Positions 45,172 through 54,308 of a DNA stretch of 63,985 nt are shown here, in pieces; positions within the stretch are counted from its first letter, which is position 1; every line of letters starts with the position of its first letter. The stretch is from Candidatus Dormiibacterota bacterium (lineage in GTDB: Bacteria; Vulcanimicrobiota; Vulcanimicrobiia; Vulcanimicrobiales; Vulcanimicrobiaceae). The stretch spans positions 1-63,985 of the forward strand of contig DATKQG010000095.1 of assembly GCA_035532835.1 (NCBI GenBank), in the 5' to 3' direction. The notes under the pieces are model-generated. The model ran no database searches and was not told the origin of the DNA. It saw only the letters and a program-made list of their open reading frames with translations. The position numbers and the translations under genes are program-made.

Positions 45172-45570
45172 CTATTCGAGGAGTGCGATGACGTCGGCGA
45201 TGCGGTCGGCGCGTTCGCCGGCGTGAGCGGCCAGATAGCGATCGACCGTGGCGATGCGGCCGCTCGAAGCCAGGGCGTGGGCGGCCGCGGTGGCGACGGC
45301 TTCGGACGGGTCGTCGAGCGCGTGTTCGAGGAGCCGGCTGGAGCGTTCGTCGTCGAAGGTCCCGACGGCGAAGATCAAATCGCAGCGCGCGCTTTCGGAG
45401 AGGCCGGCGAATTCGTCGCCCGCTTCGCTGGTCCAGCCCGTGGCGGCGTTCAATCGCTCGCGCTCGACCGCCGCGGCGACCGGCTCGGGCGCGCGGCGCG
45501 GCGCTTTCCACGCATAGAGGCCGAGCGCGATACCCGCGACCAAGATTACGATCAATACCGTAGCGAGCAT
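45172..45570 (-). CDS. small membrane-anchored HEAT-like protein
   Basis: This 132-residue protein has an N-terminal membrane segment (VLIVILVAGIALGLYAW) and two to three helix pairs of HEAT character (LLEHALDDPSEAVATAAAHALASSG). ATG 45570 follows the stop of the giant repeat protein by 4 bp. It mirrors 40750-41118 in position and layout and forms the second half of the duplicated cassette. Confidence 0.6.
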   Translation of the reverse strand: MLATVLIVILVAGIALGLYAWKAPRRAPEPVAAAVERERLNAATGWTSEAGDEFAGLSESARCDLIFAVGTFDDERSSRLLEHALDDPSEAVATAAAHALASSGRIATVDRYLAAHAGERADRIADVIALLE

Positions 45571-45574
45571 GCGT

Positions 45575-48500
45575 TTACGCCGGGTTCCCGACGCGCAGCG
45601 AAGCGCGCACAACGTCGAGCGCGGCGTCGAGCGTTACGTCGCGTTGTCGCTGCAGGGCATCGATGAAATCGCTTGCCTCGCTATCGGCAAGCGCATCGAG
45701 CCGCTCGATCAGCATGCCCCGATAGTGCGCGAGCTGCGCCGTGGAATCCGGCAGCAGCCGCGCCAAGATCGCCCACGTGAGCCCGGTCGCGAGCTCGGCC
45801 TCATCGAGCCGCTCCGATAGGTCTTGCAACTCGTTGGGATCGAACGAGCCGCGCAGCACCAGCGTCGCGCCCGGCGCTTCGCTGGGGACGCCGCGCGCAC
45901 CGGCAACGTCGTGCAGCAGGCGCTCCACCGTCGAGCGCAGCGACGGCGTTTCGATATCGCGAGCCGCGATCGTATAATTCGGCAGCCGCAGTTTGATGAA
46001 GAGCCGATCGAGTTCTTCGCGCAACAGGTCGCGCAGCGAACCGATCGAGCCGGTGTGCGCGTCGCCGATCGCATCCGGCAAGAGCGCGCGAATCGCAAAG
46101 AGGTGCGAGATCGCTCCACCGAATCGCGCTTCGTCGAGAAAGCGCAGCGTGCGTGAGAGACGGTCGGGCGTAAAAGCGGACGCGGTCCCAACCCGGTCGC
46201 CCACGATCGACGCATCGAGCGCGCTTTCGAGCGCCGGATACTGCATGCCGGAGAGCTCTCCCACCAGGCCGCTGCTCTCGCCGTTGACGGGTGTTGCGGG
46301 CGGCAATTCGAGATAGCGTTCTTCGGTGAGCGCGCGCTGCGCGCCCGAGCCGAACGCGGGGCCTACCATGCCGTCCAAACCGAACGGCAAGCCGGGTATC
46401 GCGTTCGCGAACATCGGCGTCGCGCGCACTTTGAGCTCGTTGGAGGCAAGCTCGTCGGTGCGATCGCCGTCGTACACGACGAACGCGGCCCGCACGATCG
46501 CTTCGCCCGCGGGTAACCCGTTGTGGACGACGTCGCGGAAGCAGATCGTCGCTTCGACGCCCGGATCGACGTCGTTGAGCACGATGCCGCGCTCGGCCGC
46601 CAATGCCGACTGCGCGCCGACGTCTCGAATCGGTACGCCGTTGACGCTCGTCGAGTTGGGTACGTAGATTAGCGAATCGGGTTGCGCCATGCGCACTTGC
46701 ACCCGGCGCGCGGGCCCGTCGCCGCCGTTGCGCACGTGCAGCGTCCACTCGATGGTTTCGCCGACGTCCACCACGTCGACCGGTTCGCTGCGCAGCGTTC
46801 CGATCGAGAAATCCGGCGCGGCGCTCGTCGCAATCGTCAAGCGTTCCAGCGGCACCGGCAACATCGCGTCGGCCGTGAGCACGGCGTCCAGCGTGACGGG
46901 ATATTCGCGCGCGAGGCTGCGCAGCAAGCGCAGGCCCAGCCGCGCTTGCTGCGTCGCCCCCGGTGCGATCTCGCCGAAGACCAACTTGGATTTTTCGCGC
47001 GTCGCACCGTCGACGGTTTCGAGCCGCGCCTCGGGCGATACGTACAGCCGCACGCGCACGTTATGCGCTACGTCCGTGCCGGCATTGCGCAGGCTTACGA
47101 TAACGTCCGCGAGTTGATTCGGGCGCAGCACCGCATCGCTTGCGAGTTCCAGCGTCGAACTCTCCGGCGCGAACGCGGGGTGCGAATCGACGCTCCAGGT
47201 CGCTTCGCCGAGGGTCGTTTCGCCGAGTTCGCGCGTGTGCACGCTCGCTCCGATGCGCAGTTCGCTGCGGTCCGCATACGGCGCGCGCACGCGAGCGCGC
47301 AGAGTAAACTTGCGCTGTGCGTAGGGTTCGATCGTGCCGATCTCAGCGGTATCGCCGTCGAGCGTCACGCGCGTCGTCTTTTCGAAAAGACGTACGTCGT
47401 CGAAGGCCGGATCGAGGCGCAGGCGCAGCACCACGTCGCTCGCGGCGGCGCTCCCGTCGTTCGCAAGCAGCAGGTGCGCTTCCACTTCTTGCCCCGGATG
47501 CACGTGGCCGCCGCCGACCCGCACGATCGCATTGCGGCGCGAGGGCAGCGCGGGCTCGGAATGAATCACGATCACGCGCTCGAGCCGGCGCGAGGGCGCG
47601 CCCTCGTGCGCGGGCTCCCACGCGAGCACGGCCGCAACGTCCAGTTCGGTTCCATCCGCCAGCGGCGCGACCACGACCGTCTCGCAGACCAGGTCCACCC
47701 GTTCGCCGGCGTCGATCCGGCCGAGATCGAATGCGAGCGTATCTTTTTTACCGAGCCGAACGGGGCGCCCGTCGACGCGCGCTCCCCCGCGTACCGGAAT
47801 CAGGCTCTCGGGCAGCGCGATCGTCGCGATGACACTCTCCGCGGCCGCGGTCCCCGCGTTGAAGGCGCTCAAGGCCAGATTGACGCGGCCGCCGGGCCGC
47901 ACGTCGTGCGAGGGATCGGCGACGAAGGTCGTGCGATCGTCCTCGAAGTCGGGTACCGCGCGGACGACCAGCGCGGCCGGCTCCGGCATGAAGGCGGCGG
48001 TCTCTTGCGAGGCCACCTGCGCGCTTGCGGTAATCGAGGTGCCGTCCGGCAGCGGGGCATCGATCCGAACCCGGTACACCAGGGTCGTGCTGGCGCTCGC
48101 CGACAGGCTCGCCGCCACGATCGGCGCGTAGAGGCGGTCGAACGCGCTCCCGAGCTCCCGCTCGATCTCGCGGCCGTTCACGCGGGCCGAGCCCGGGACG
48201 TACGTGGTGTGCTCCGGCACCGGGGCTACCACGACCACGTCGTGGGCGCTCGATTCGCCGGCGTTGTGCACGCGCACGCTCACTTGAGCCTCGGCTCCGG
48301 GCACCGGCTCCTGGCGAGCCTCGATCGAGACCCCGGTGAGGGCGTTCTCGAGCTGGGGCCGGCTGCGCGCGATCAGCCGCACCACGTTCGAGCCGACCGG
48401 CGCCAGTTCGAAGGAAGCGACCGCTGCCTGCAGTTCGATCGTGGTGCCGTTCTCGATAGCTCCGGCTACGCTATAGGCGATATCGATCCGGCGCTCTTCG

Positions 48501-48799
48501 CCCGGGGCCACGTCGCCGATGTGCGCTCCGCCGCGCGCTAGCAGCGGCGAGTTGCCCTGCTCGTCATCCTGGTTCGCGCCGTCGAGTTGGCCGGTTCCGA
48601 CCAGGTATACCAACCCATCGGGGATGTTGAAGCGCACGCGGACGCCGGTCGCTTCGGCCCCGCCCTGGTTGCGAAACGTAAACGTCGCGCGCACCGTCAT
48701 TCCAGGTTCCAACTCGCGGTCGGGCGAAACCACAAGAGTTCGAAGGCCCTCGGGCAGCGTCGGTGCTCCGGGCGCAAAAACTTCCGACAAGGTGCGCAT
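45575..48799 (-). CDS. giant CARDB/DUF11-type repeat protein, copy B
   Basis: This 1,074-residue paralogue of 41128-44415 has the same plan: Ig-like repeats over about residues 1-840 (FRNQGGAEATGVRVRF, VHNAGESSAHDVV, VRNGGDGPARRV) and a helical C-terminal domain (FTPDRLSRTLRFLDEARFGG). It also lacks a signal peptide: MRTLSEVFAPG leads directly into the first repeat. The very long antisense open frame across it is a composition effect. ATG 48799 diverges from the aminotransferase gene. Confidence 0.8.
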   Translation of the reverse strand: MRTLSEVFAPGAPTLPEGLRTLVVSPDRELEPGMTVRATFTFRNQGGAEATGVRVRFNIPDGLVYLVGTGQLDGANQDDEQGNSPLLARGGAHIGDVAPGEERRIDIAYSVAGAIENGTTIELQAAVASFELAPVGSNVVRLIARSRPQLENALTGVSIEARQEPVPGAEAQVSVRVHNAGESSAHDVVVVAPVPEHTTYVPGSARVNGREIERELGSAFDRLYAPIVAASLSASASTTLVYRVRIDAPLPDGTSITASAQVASQETAAFMPEPAALVVRAVPDFEDDRTTFVADPSHDVRPGGRVNLALSAFNAGTAAAESVIATIALPESLIPVRGGARVDGRPVRLGKKDTLAFDLGRIDAGERVDLVCETVVVAPLADGTELDVAAVLAWEPAHEGAPSRRLERVIVIHSEPALPSRRNAIVRVGGGHVHPGQEVEAHLLLANDGSAAASDVVLRLRLDPAFDDVRLFEKTTRVTLDGDTAEIGTIEPYAQRKFTLRARVRAPYADRSELRIGASVHTRELGETTLGEATWSVDSHPAFAPESSTLELASDAVLRPNQLADVIVSLRNAGTDVAHNVRVRLYVSPEARLETVDGATREKSKLVFGEIAPGATQQARLGLRLLRSLAREYPVTLDAVLTADAMLPVPLERLTIATSAAPDFSIGTLRSEPVDVVDVGETIEWTLHVRNGGDGPARRVQVRMAQPDSLIYVPNSTSVNGVPIRDVGAQSALAAERGIVLNDVDPGVEATICFRDVVHNGLPAGEAIVRAAFVVYDGDRTDELASNELKVRATPMFANAIPGLPFGLDGMVGPAFGSGAQRALTEERYLELPPATPVNGESSGLVGELSGMQYPALESALDASIVGDRVGTASAFTPDRLSRTLRFLDEARFGGAISHLFAIRALLPDAIGDAHTGSIGSLRDLLREELDRLFIKLRLPNYTIAARDIETPSLRSTVERLLHDVAGARGVPSEAPGATLVLRGSFDPNELQDLSERLDEAELATGLTWAILARLLPDSTAQLAHYRGMLIERLDALADSEASDFIDALQRQRDVTLDAALDVVRASLRVGNPA

Positions 48800-48883
48800 G
48801 ACGCGGCACGTTCGCCGCCGGAGGGTCGCACCCTACACTCAAAAAACTTCAATTCGCCGCCGTACAAAAGGGGTCTCTGTAGG

Positions 48884-50080
48884 ATGCTCGCCGTTCATAA
48901 AGATCGCATCGCCAACGCCGTCTCGCGTTTAGTTTCCGAAAACGCATTTCAAGTGCTCGCGCGCGCTCGTGAAATCGAAGCGACGGGACGTCGCGTCGTG
49001 CACATGGAGGTCGGCGAACCCGATTTCGATACGCCGATGCACATCAAGCAAGCGGCGGTCGATTCGCTGATGGCGCACGACACGCACTACAGCCCTTCGG
49101 CCGGCATGCTCGACCTGCGCGCCGTGGTCGCGGATTACGCAACGCGCTTCCGCAAACTCTCCACGCCCTACACGGCCGAGAACGTCACCATCTCGCCCGG
49201 CGCGAAGCCGATCATCTGGAATATCCTCTCGACCATCCTCAACCCGGGCGACGATTTCATCTACTTCGACCCGGCCTACCCGGCGTACGCGTCGGCCTCG
49301 AAGTACCTGCAGGCCAACGTGCAAGCGATTCCGCTGCTCGAATCGCGCAACTGGCGTTTCGATCTCGACGAACTCGAGCGCCGCGTTTCGGATAAAACCA
49401 AAGCCGTGGTGATTAATTCGCCGCACAACCCGACCGGCGGCGTGCTGCTCAAGAGCGATCTCGAGCGCATCGCGGAACTCGCGCAGAAGCACGATTTCTT
49501 GGTCATCGCCGATGAAATATACAGCCGCAACTTCTATCTGGATGCGGAATACGTCTCGATCGCCTCGTTGCCGGGCATGCAAGAGCGCACCATTATCGTC
49601 GACGGCTTTTCGAAAGCCTACGCGATGACGGGCTGGCGCCTGGGCTACGCGATCATGCCCGCGGAACTGTGCAAGAACGTCACGCTCTTCAACAACAACA
49701 CGTTTAGCTGCGTCACGAGCTTCGTGCAAAAGGCCGGCATCGCCGCGCTTACCGGCCCCGACGAACCGGTGCAAGAGATGAACGCCACATTCCGCAAGCG
49801 CCGCGATCGATTGGTCGAAGGCCTCAACAAGATCCCCGGCATGACGTGCACGCTACCCGAGGGCGCGTTCTACGCGTTCCCCAACGTGCAGCAGATCACG
49901 CACGACGATAAAGCGCTCGCGAGTTTCTTACTCGAAGAGGGCGGCGTCGCGTGCGGCGGCGGGTCGTCGTTCGGAGCCGCAGGCAAAGGCTATCTGCGCT
50001 TCTCGTACGCCGCCTCGCTCGACGACATCGATTACGCCCTGCAGCAGATCGCCGCAGTGCTGCCCGCGTTCAAAGCCTAG
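48884..50080 (+). CDS. PLP-dependent aminotransferase (class I/II)
   Basis: This 398-residue fold-type I aminotransferase has NSPHNPTGG (substrate/PLP contact), DEIYSRNF (PLP-ring Asp) and SKAYAMTGWRLGY with the Schiff-base Lys, and ends with GYLRFSYAAS (carboxylate Arg). It is close in type to aspartate/aromatic aminotransferases. ATG 48884 is chosen; open frame further upstream overlaps the divergent giant gene. It is transcribed alone and converges with the NTF2-like gene by 4 bp. Confidence 0.9.
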   Translation: MLAVHKDRIANAVSRLVSENAFQVLARAREIEATGRRVVHMEVGEPDFDTPMHIKQAAVDSLMAHDTHYSPSAGMLDLRAVVADYATRFRKLSTPYTAENVTISPGAKPIIWNILSTILNPGDDFIYFDPAYPAYASASKYLQANVQAIPLLESRNWRFDLDELERRVSDKTKAVVINSPHNPTGGVLLKSDLERIAELAQKHDFLVIADEIYSRNFYLDAEYVSIASLPGMQERTIIVDGFSKAYAMTGWRLGYAIMPAELCKNVTLFNNNTFSCVTSFVQKAGIAALTGPDEPVQEMNATFRKRRDRLVEGLNKIPGMTCTLPEGAFYAFPNVQQITHDDKALASFLLEEGGVACGGGSSFGAAGKGYLRFSYAASLDDIDYALQQIAAVLPAFKA

Positions 50081-50814
50081 CCCACCAGGGGCGCGGACAC
50101 GTCGTCGTAGACGTGTGCCGCTGTGATAAGGCCGTCGGGGCCACGCACGTAGATCGCGACGCCGGCTTGCGGCGGCAGATCGTGCGAGCCCCAACGATCG
50201 CACACGTACTCTACCGCGCACGTCTTCGCATCTTCGGTGACGGTGCAATGCCGTAGCGGAATGCCGCCGCCCGCGCTAAACATAAACCGGTAAAACGGCA
50301 ACAATACGTCGCGTCCGCGGTGCACGTATCGCGCGCCGCTGGGTTCGCGAAAGTATCCATCGAGTTCGTAGCACTCCACCACGCGCTCGGCGTCGCCCGA
50401 GGCCAACGCGTTGAAGTATTCGTCGACGACGCCCGACGGGTTCGCGCGCACGTCGGGCTGCACGATCGGCGGCCGCACCGCATGCGTGCCGAGCAGCGGA
50501 TATTGGCTGTGGTAGATCCGCACGTCGAGCAGATCGCGCCCCTTATCCACCACCACCGCAACCGGCAGATCGAAGGCTTCGCCGTCGCGTTCGAAATCGA
50601 CGACGTACTCCGCGACGATGCGCGATTTGCCCAGCAGCGTCGCCACGCTCCGCGAACGGGCTCGATGCGCGATAAACCAGGCTTTGCTCTCTCGCGCAAG
50701 CGTGCTGAAGGCCGAGCCGCGCACGTCGCCGGCTTGGGGGTCGTGCACGTTGGCCATCATCGCGACGTCGCCGTCGGTCATATCGAGCAGCGCGCCGATC
50801 TCCGGAAACCACAT
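50077..50814 (-). CDS. tandem NTF2/SnoaL-like protein
   Basis: This 245-residue protein seems to hold two NTF2-like cone-shaped domains. The second (about residues 125-245) is clear: VVDEYFNALASGDAERVVECY, then GRDVLLPFYRFMF and VYDD. The first is weaker. Such domains are ketosteroid-isomerase-like binding or enzyme folds; no function can be named. TATTAC ends 5 nt before ATG 50814, suggesting a leaderless mRNA. Confidence 0.65.
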   Translation of the reverse strand: MWFPEIGALLDMTDGDVAMMANVHDPQAGDVRGSAFSTLARESKAWFIAHRARSRSVATLLGKSRIVAEYVVDFERDGEAFDLPVAVVVDKGRDLLDVRIYHSQYPLLGTHAVRPPIVQPDVRANPSGVVDEYFNALASGDAERVVECYELDGYFREPSGARYVHRGRDVLLPFYRFMFSAGGGIPLRHCTVTEDAKTCAVEYVCDRWGSHDLPPQAGVAIYVRGPDGLITAAHVYDDVSAPLVG

Positions 50815-51145
50815 AGCGCGTAATACGACGCCCTCATCGGCTTTTCATATGCCGGGGCCGCCGAATGAGCGCGGGCTTAAAATCGTGCCGTTCTCCACGC
50901 CTCCTCAGCATCTACTAATGTTGCGCTCGCCGCTTGGCATTACGCTCTGGCAACAACCGCACTGATTTGCTACACGAATGAGGGACAATCACATGCGCAC
51001 TCCACTCCTTTTGGCACTTGCCGCAACGCTGGTCTTTGCCGGCTGCGGCGGCGGCGCCGGATCTTTGAGCAGCCCAACCTCGCTGACGCCCGGCGCCGGC
51101 GCCGCCGGGACGAGCTCTTCACAAACGCAATTCGAAGTCTGCGCC

Positions 51146-51186
51146 CTCACGCTGCATCGTGCAGCGTGAGCCGAGGTCTACTCGGC
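51146..51186 (-). ncRNA. 3'-end hairpins of the TnpB guide RNA (omega RNA)
   Basis: On the tnpB strand two hairpins end the element: a 6-bp stem at 51170-51186 and a perfect 11-bp stem with a 3-nt loop at 51146-51170 (CTCACGCTGCA/TGCAGCGTGAG). In known systems the guide RNA scaffold ends here and the guide is the next ~16-20 nt of flanking DNA, here about 51126-51145. The 5' limit of the RNA inside tnpB is not visible. Confidence 0.55.
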
Positions 51187-52376
51187 GACAGCATAGTTCT
51201 TGGGTCGTTGCCGTCCGCCACTGCGGCGCGGCTCGCCAAAGGCCCCTTCTGGGCCCGCTGAAGAATCACTTTCGCAGCATTCACATCCGCGTGGTCGGCG
51301 TGTAAACACGCCACGCACACAAACTGTAGCCCAGAGCGATTCTCCTTCGCAATATGCCCGCACGCGGCGCACGTTTGCGAGGTGTACTTCGGATCCACGT
51401 AAATGATGCTGCGGGCGGCGCTTTCAGCCTTCTCCGCAATCAACTGCGCGATCATGCCAAAACCCGCATCGAGCAGCGCCCGATTGAGCCCGGCTTTTGC
51501 CGCAACCTTGCGGCCGGGTTCTTCGAAACTCCCCTTTGCGCTGCGCGTCATATTGCGCAAGCGCAAGTCTTCCAGCACGAGCACATCGCTCGCGTCAACA
51601 AGCGCGCGAGAGACCTTATGCGCGTAGTCACGGCGCTGACGGGCGACTTTCTCGTGCAGGCGCGCGAGCGTATCGATCGCCTTACGCCGGTTCTTCCCGC
51701 GCCGCTTGCGCTTGGCAACCACGCGCTGCGCCCGCTCGACCTGTAGCCGCGCCTTCCCAACATGCCTTGGGTTGGCGATGAGGTCGCCATCGCTCGTGGC
51801 GAGTAGCACGTTCACGCCGCAATCTAAACCGACGGCGTGCCCGGTTTCCGGGAGCGGCTCGATTGCGCGCTCGCACTCAAACTGCGCGTACCAGCGGCCG
51901 AGCTTGCAGACCAGCCACGCACGGCCATGCGGCGGCACGACGCGCCCCTTGCGCAGCTTCACGCTACCAATACCGGGAATCCGGACGCGGTGCTGCGTGG
52001 CATCAAACTTCAGCGCACGATCGCCATGCGGGTACGTGATCTGACGCCACCGGCGGGCGGCCTTGAAGCGCGGGAAGCCCGGCGTTTCGCCCTGCTTGCA
52101 GCGCCGAAAGAACGCCTGCATGGCGAGATCCAAGCGGCGCAGCGCCGCATCCTCAATCTCGCGATAGACCCCGGCGAGATGCGCGGATTCTTTGCGCAGC
52201 GCCGTCACCTCTGCGTACTGCATCTTCATCGAGACGCTCACGCCGCGCAACCTGTAGGCGTCTTTACGCTGCTGGAGCGCAGCGTTGTAGAGATGGCGCG
52301 TGACGTGGAGCGCGTGGTGAAGCGCCGCGTCTTGAGAGGCGGTTGGGTAGAGTCGCACGGTTTCAATGCGCTTCAC
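51147..52376 (-). CDS. tnpB: TnpB RNA-guided nuclease
   Basis: This 409-residue protein is an intact TnpB. The RuvC-type triad is Asp185 (GLDCGVN), Glu269 (VLEDLRLRN) and Asp364 (DHADVNAAK), with a zinc ribbon of Cys336, Cys339, Cys354 and Cys357. TnpB uses an RNA from the element's 3' end to cut DNA beside a short motif and helps the element persist. Its C-terminal codons form part of the terminal hairpin. All catalytic residues remain, so it may be active. Confidence 0.92.
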   Translation of the reverse strand: MKRIETVRLYPTASQDAALHHALHVTRHLYNAALQQRKDAYRLRGVSVSMKMQYAEVTALRKESAHLAGVYREIEDAALRRLDLAMQAFFRRCKQGETPGFPRFKAARRWRQITYPHGDRALKFDATQHRVRIPGIGSVKLRKGRVVPPHGRAWLVCKLGRWYAQFECERAIEPLPETGHAVGLDCGVNVLLATSDGDLIANPRHVGKARLQVERAQRVVAKRKRRGKNRRKAIDTLARLHEKVARQRRDYAHKVSRALVDASDVLVLEDLRLRNMTRSAKGSFEEPGRKVAAKAGLNRALLDAGFGMIAQLIAEKAESAARSIIYVDPKYTSQTCAACGHIAKENRSGLQFVCVACLHADHADVNAAKVILQRAQKGPLASRAAVADGNDPRTMLSPSRPRLTLHDAA

Positions 52377-53591
52377 CCTATGATTATCGCAGGCGGAGTG
52401 CCACCTGTATGGCCGAGTGGAGGCGCAGGGCGGGGAGAAAAGGCCGTTGTGCGTGGCTTAACGGCTGGACGCCTTGCCACCAACGCGGCGAAATACCGTC
52501 GCCGCTTGCAACGGGGTCGTTCGCATCCTACTCACTACCGCGGAGAATGCCATCGAAACGGCCAACGCGTTCGGGTCGCCCGTAAACTCCATCAGCAGCT
52601 TTAACGGCGCGGTCTCTTCGGCGCAGGCCGTCAACGGGCGCGCGATGCCCCAGAGCGCGAGCGGCACCTGTAACAACGGCGTGGAGTTCTTCGCACCGGA
52701 TAAGAACGGCGATCCTAATTCCACCGAGAAGCAAGATTTCTACGATAACGCGTGCACGCAACTCGCACGCGACACCGTCCGCATCTACACGATGAACGGA
52801 TCGTCGGAGAGCGACAACCGCACCGTAAAGATCTACGCGATCAACAACACGACGCCGAGCGCCGTGCGCACCGATAGCGTGAATATCAGCAATGCCACGT
52901 TCGACCAATACGGCTTTCCCCTGGCCGCCGCGGGCTTCGATCGTTCCAGCATGCGCGAGCTCGATATCGCGGGCTCGAAGACGATCGCCTCGGGTGACGA
53001 ACTCGTGATGCTGCCGGGCAGCAACGGCGTCAATTCGTTCTGCGGCGATTCGGCCGGCTACAACGCAACCGGTATCGCTTCGCTCAACGAAACGTTCGGC
53101 TGGGAAGGCGGCGTCCTGAGCGGCGGCACCCGTACGGTCAACAGCGACGGTTCCGTAACCTGGGCGGCCACGCACACCGGCAGCGCGTTCAAAGGCGCGA
53201 TCGGCTCGCTCTCGCTCGCCATCGCTCCCGCCAATACGGCCTGTCCGATCGCAACGCCGGAGTATAGCCTTAGCGGCGGGACGCAGGGCGGCGCGCTCTC
53301 GATCCCGGTCACGGTGACGTACCTGCACGGTATCCTCACCAACCTCACCGTCACCAACGCCGTGCTCGCCGACGGCAACACGCTCAACGTCACCACCAAC
53401 GCCGGCGTCGCGCCGGCGAGCAGCACCTTCATCACCGGGATCGTCGGCAATAACGGCGCGCAGATCGCCACCTTCAGCGTCGATGCCTTCGGCGACGGGA
53501 CGCTCACCGTCACTTCGAGCGGCGCGCAATACGTCATCAACGACTGGCACGTCGTCAAATAATCCGCCGCCTCGCCCGCGCGAACCGAAGT

Positions 53592-53627
53592 GGCCCCGCC
53601 TGTATTCAGCGGGGCCGCCTTTGTTTT
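53592..53627 (+). terminator. intrinsic terminator
   Basis: GGCCCCGC (53592-53599) pairs perfectly with GCGGGGCC (53609-53616) across a 9-nt loop, followed by a T-rich tail (TTGTTTTT). It ends the split lipoprotein gene and may also serve the convergent toxin operon. Confidence 0.85.
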
Positions 53628-53635
53628 TCTCGGGT

Positions 53636-53983
53636 CTATCGCTCTACTAACCGCGCGATTTGATCGCGCACCGCTTTAAGTTGGGCGGTGGTGACGCGGG
53701 CTTCTGTAGCCCGAACCCGTCGTTTTGGCACCGTCTGCACGTTCCACGACAACGCATAGCAGCGTTTTGAGCAATGGTTCTCCTTCGTCGGGGCAATCTC
53801 AACCGATGCTTCGGTAACGCGCATCGCGGCGTCGCCCGTCAACGGGACGACTAAGAGATAGCCAAAATCGCCATGAAAAAGGTCGTCACGCCCAACGACA
53901 ACGGCTGGGCGTTGTTTACTAGGTTCCCCGGATTCGGCCAGGGCATCGCGCCAATCGACCACGACGATACTCCCGGGAGTCAT
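53636..53983 (-). CDS. PemK/MazF-type toxin
   Basis: This 115-residue protein has the PemK/MazF layout: GSIVVVDWRDA, then KQRPAVVVGRDDL, VVPLTGD and C-terminal QLKAVRDQIARLV. Such toxins are mRNA interferases. The conserved Arg in KQRP and a Thr in PLT correspond to the active-site area. It overlaps the antitoxin by 4 bp (ATGA). Confidence 0.85.
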   Translation of the reverse strand: MTPGSIVVVDWRDALAESGEPSKQRPAVVVGRDDLFHGDFGYLLVVPLTGDAAMRVTEASVEIAPTKENHCSKRCYALSWNVQTVPKRRVRATEARVTTAQLKAVRDQIARLVER

Positions 53984-54201
53984 CCTTGAAAGAACTCCGC
54001 CGGATCATCGTTCCACTCGGGATATGTTTTGAGGTGCTCCATGACACGGCGCGTATCGGCGGCGATCTTCGCCGCGTTCGCGCCGCCGTAGGCCGTAATG
54101 GCTCGCCGGATCACATCTGTTTCCGAGGTGTTCCCCTCGCGTGCAAGGCGCTTTACAATTTCTTCTTGCGCGGGTTCCAAATACACCATTTTTTTCACCA
54201 T
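53980..54201 (-). CDS. ribbon-helix-helix antitoxin
   Basis: This 73-residue protein starts MVKKMVYLEPAQEEIVKRLA and has ETDVIRRAITAYG, a CopG-like ribbon-helix-helix with a C-terminal toxin-binding tail. ATG 54201 is favoured over ATG 54225, since the latter lies inside the promoter spacer and the former coincides with the predicted transcript start. Confidence 0.85.
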   Translation of the reverse strand: MVKKMVYLEPAQEEIVKRLAREGNTSETDVIRRAITAYGGANAAKIAADTRRVMEHLKTYPEWNDDPAEFFQG

Positions 54202-54236
54202 GCTGACAGCATACCTCCGTGACATAGTGCTGTCAA
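54202..54236 (-). promoter_or_regulatory. toxin-antitoxin promoter with operator
   Basis: On the minus strand TTGACA (54236-54231) and TATGCT (54213-54208) are separated by exactly 17 bp, and the antitoxin ATG follows the -10 box after 6 nt, giving a leaderless mRNA. An inverted repeat, TGACAGCA (54204-54211) and TGCTGTCA (54228-54235), covers both boxes and is a likely antitoxin operator. Confidence 0.85.
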
Positions 54237-54308
54237 TGTGGCAAGTAAGGGCGTACGCTATAGCAGCGCTTCATTTGCCTAGGGTCCAGAGAAGCGGCAG
54301 CCTTTCGA

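Larger units (their letters stand above)
51146..52475 (-). mobile_element. TnpB-only IS200/IS605-type element
   Basis: The element consists of one tnpB gene with no tnpA. One end is marked by the hairpin at 51146-51170 overlapping the tnpB stop. The other end lies upstream of the tnpB start, after a host-frame stop at 52459, and is only known to within tens of bases. It split a lipoprotein gene. No TnpA is nearby, so movement would need a transposase in trans. Confidence 0.75.
50993..53562 (+). pseudogene. secreted lipoprotein gene interrupted by a TnpB element
   Basis: The 5' piece (50993 to about 51146) encodes a lipoprotein signal (LVFAGC) and a Gly/Ser/Thr-rich linker, with GAGGG 8-9 nt before the ATG. 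It runs into the element's terminal hairpin and stops at 51169. The 3' piece (about 52462-53562) resumes as ~365 residues of secreted, Asn/Thr/Gly-rich sequence (VVRILLTTAENAIETAN and on), beta-rich towards the C-terminus, ending before a strong terminator. The two pieces are in different frames. Together they look like one protein of ~400 residues split by insertion. I do not recognise the family. Confidence 0.7.

Noticed and set aside
46682-48541. 619-codon open frame antisense to giant repeat copy B
   Set aside because: It mirrors the coding strand's GC pattern, is extremely rich in Arg/His/Ala, and has no recognisable motif; copy B on the other strand has clear repeats.
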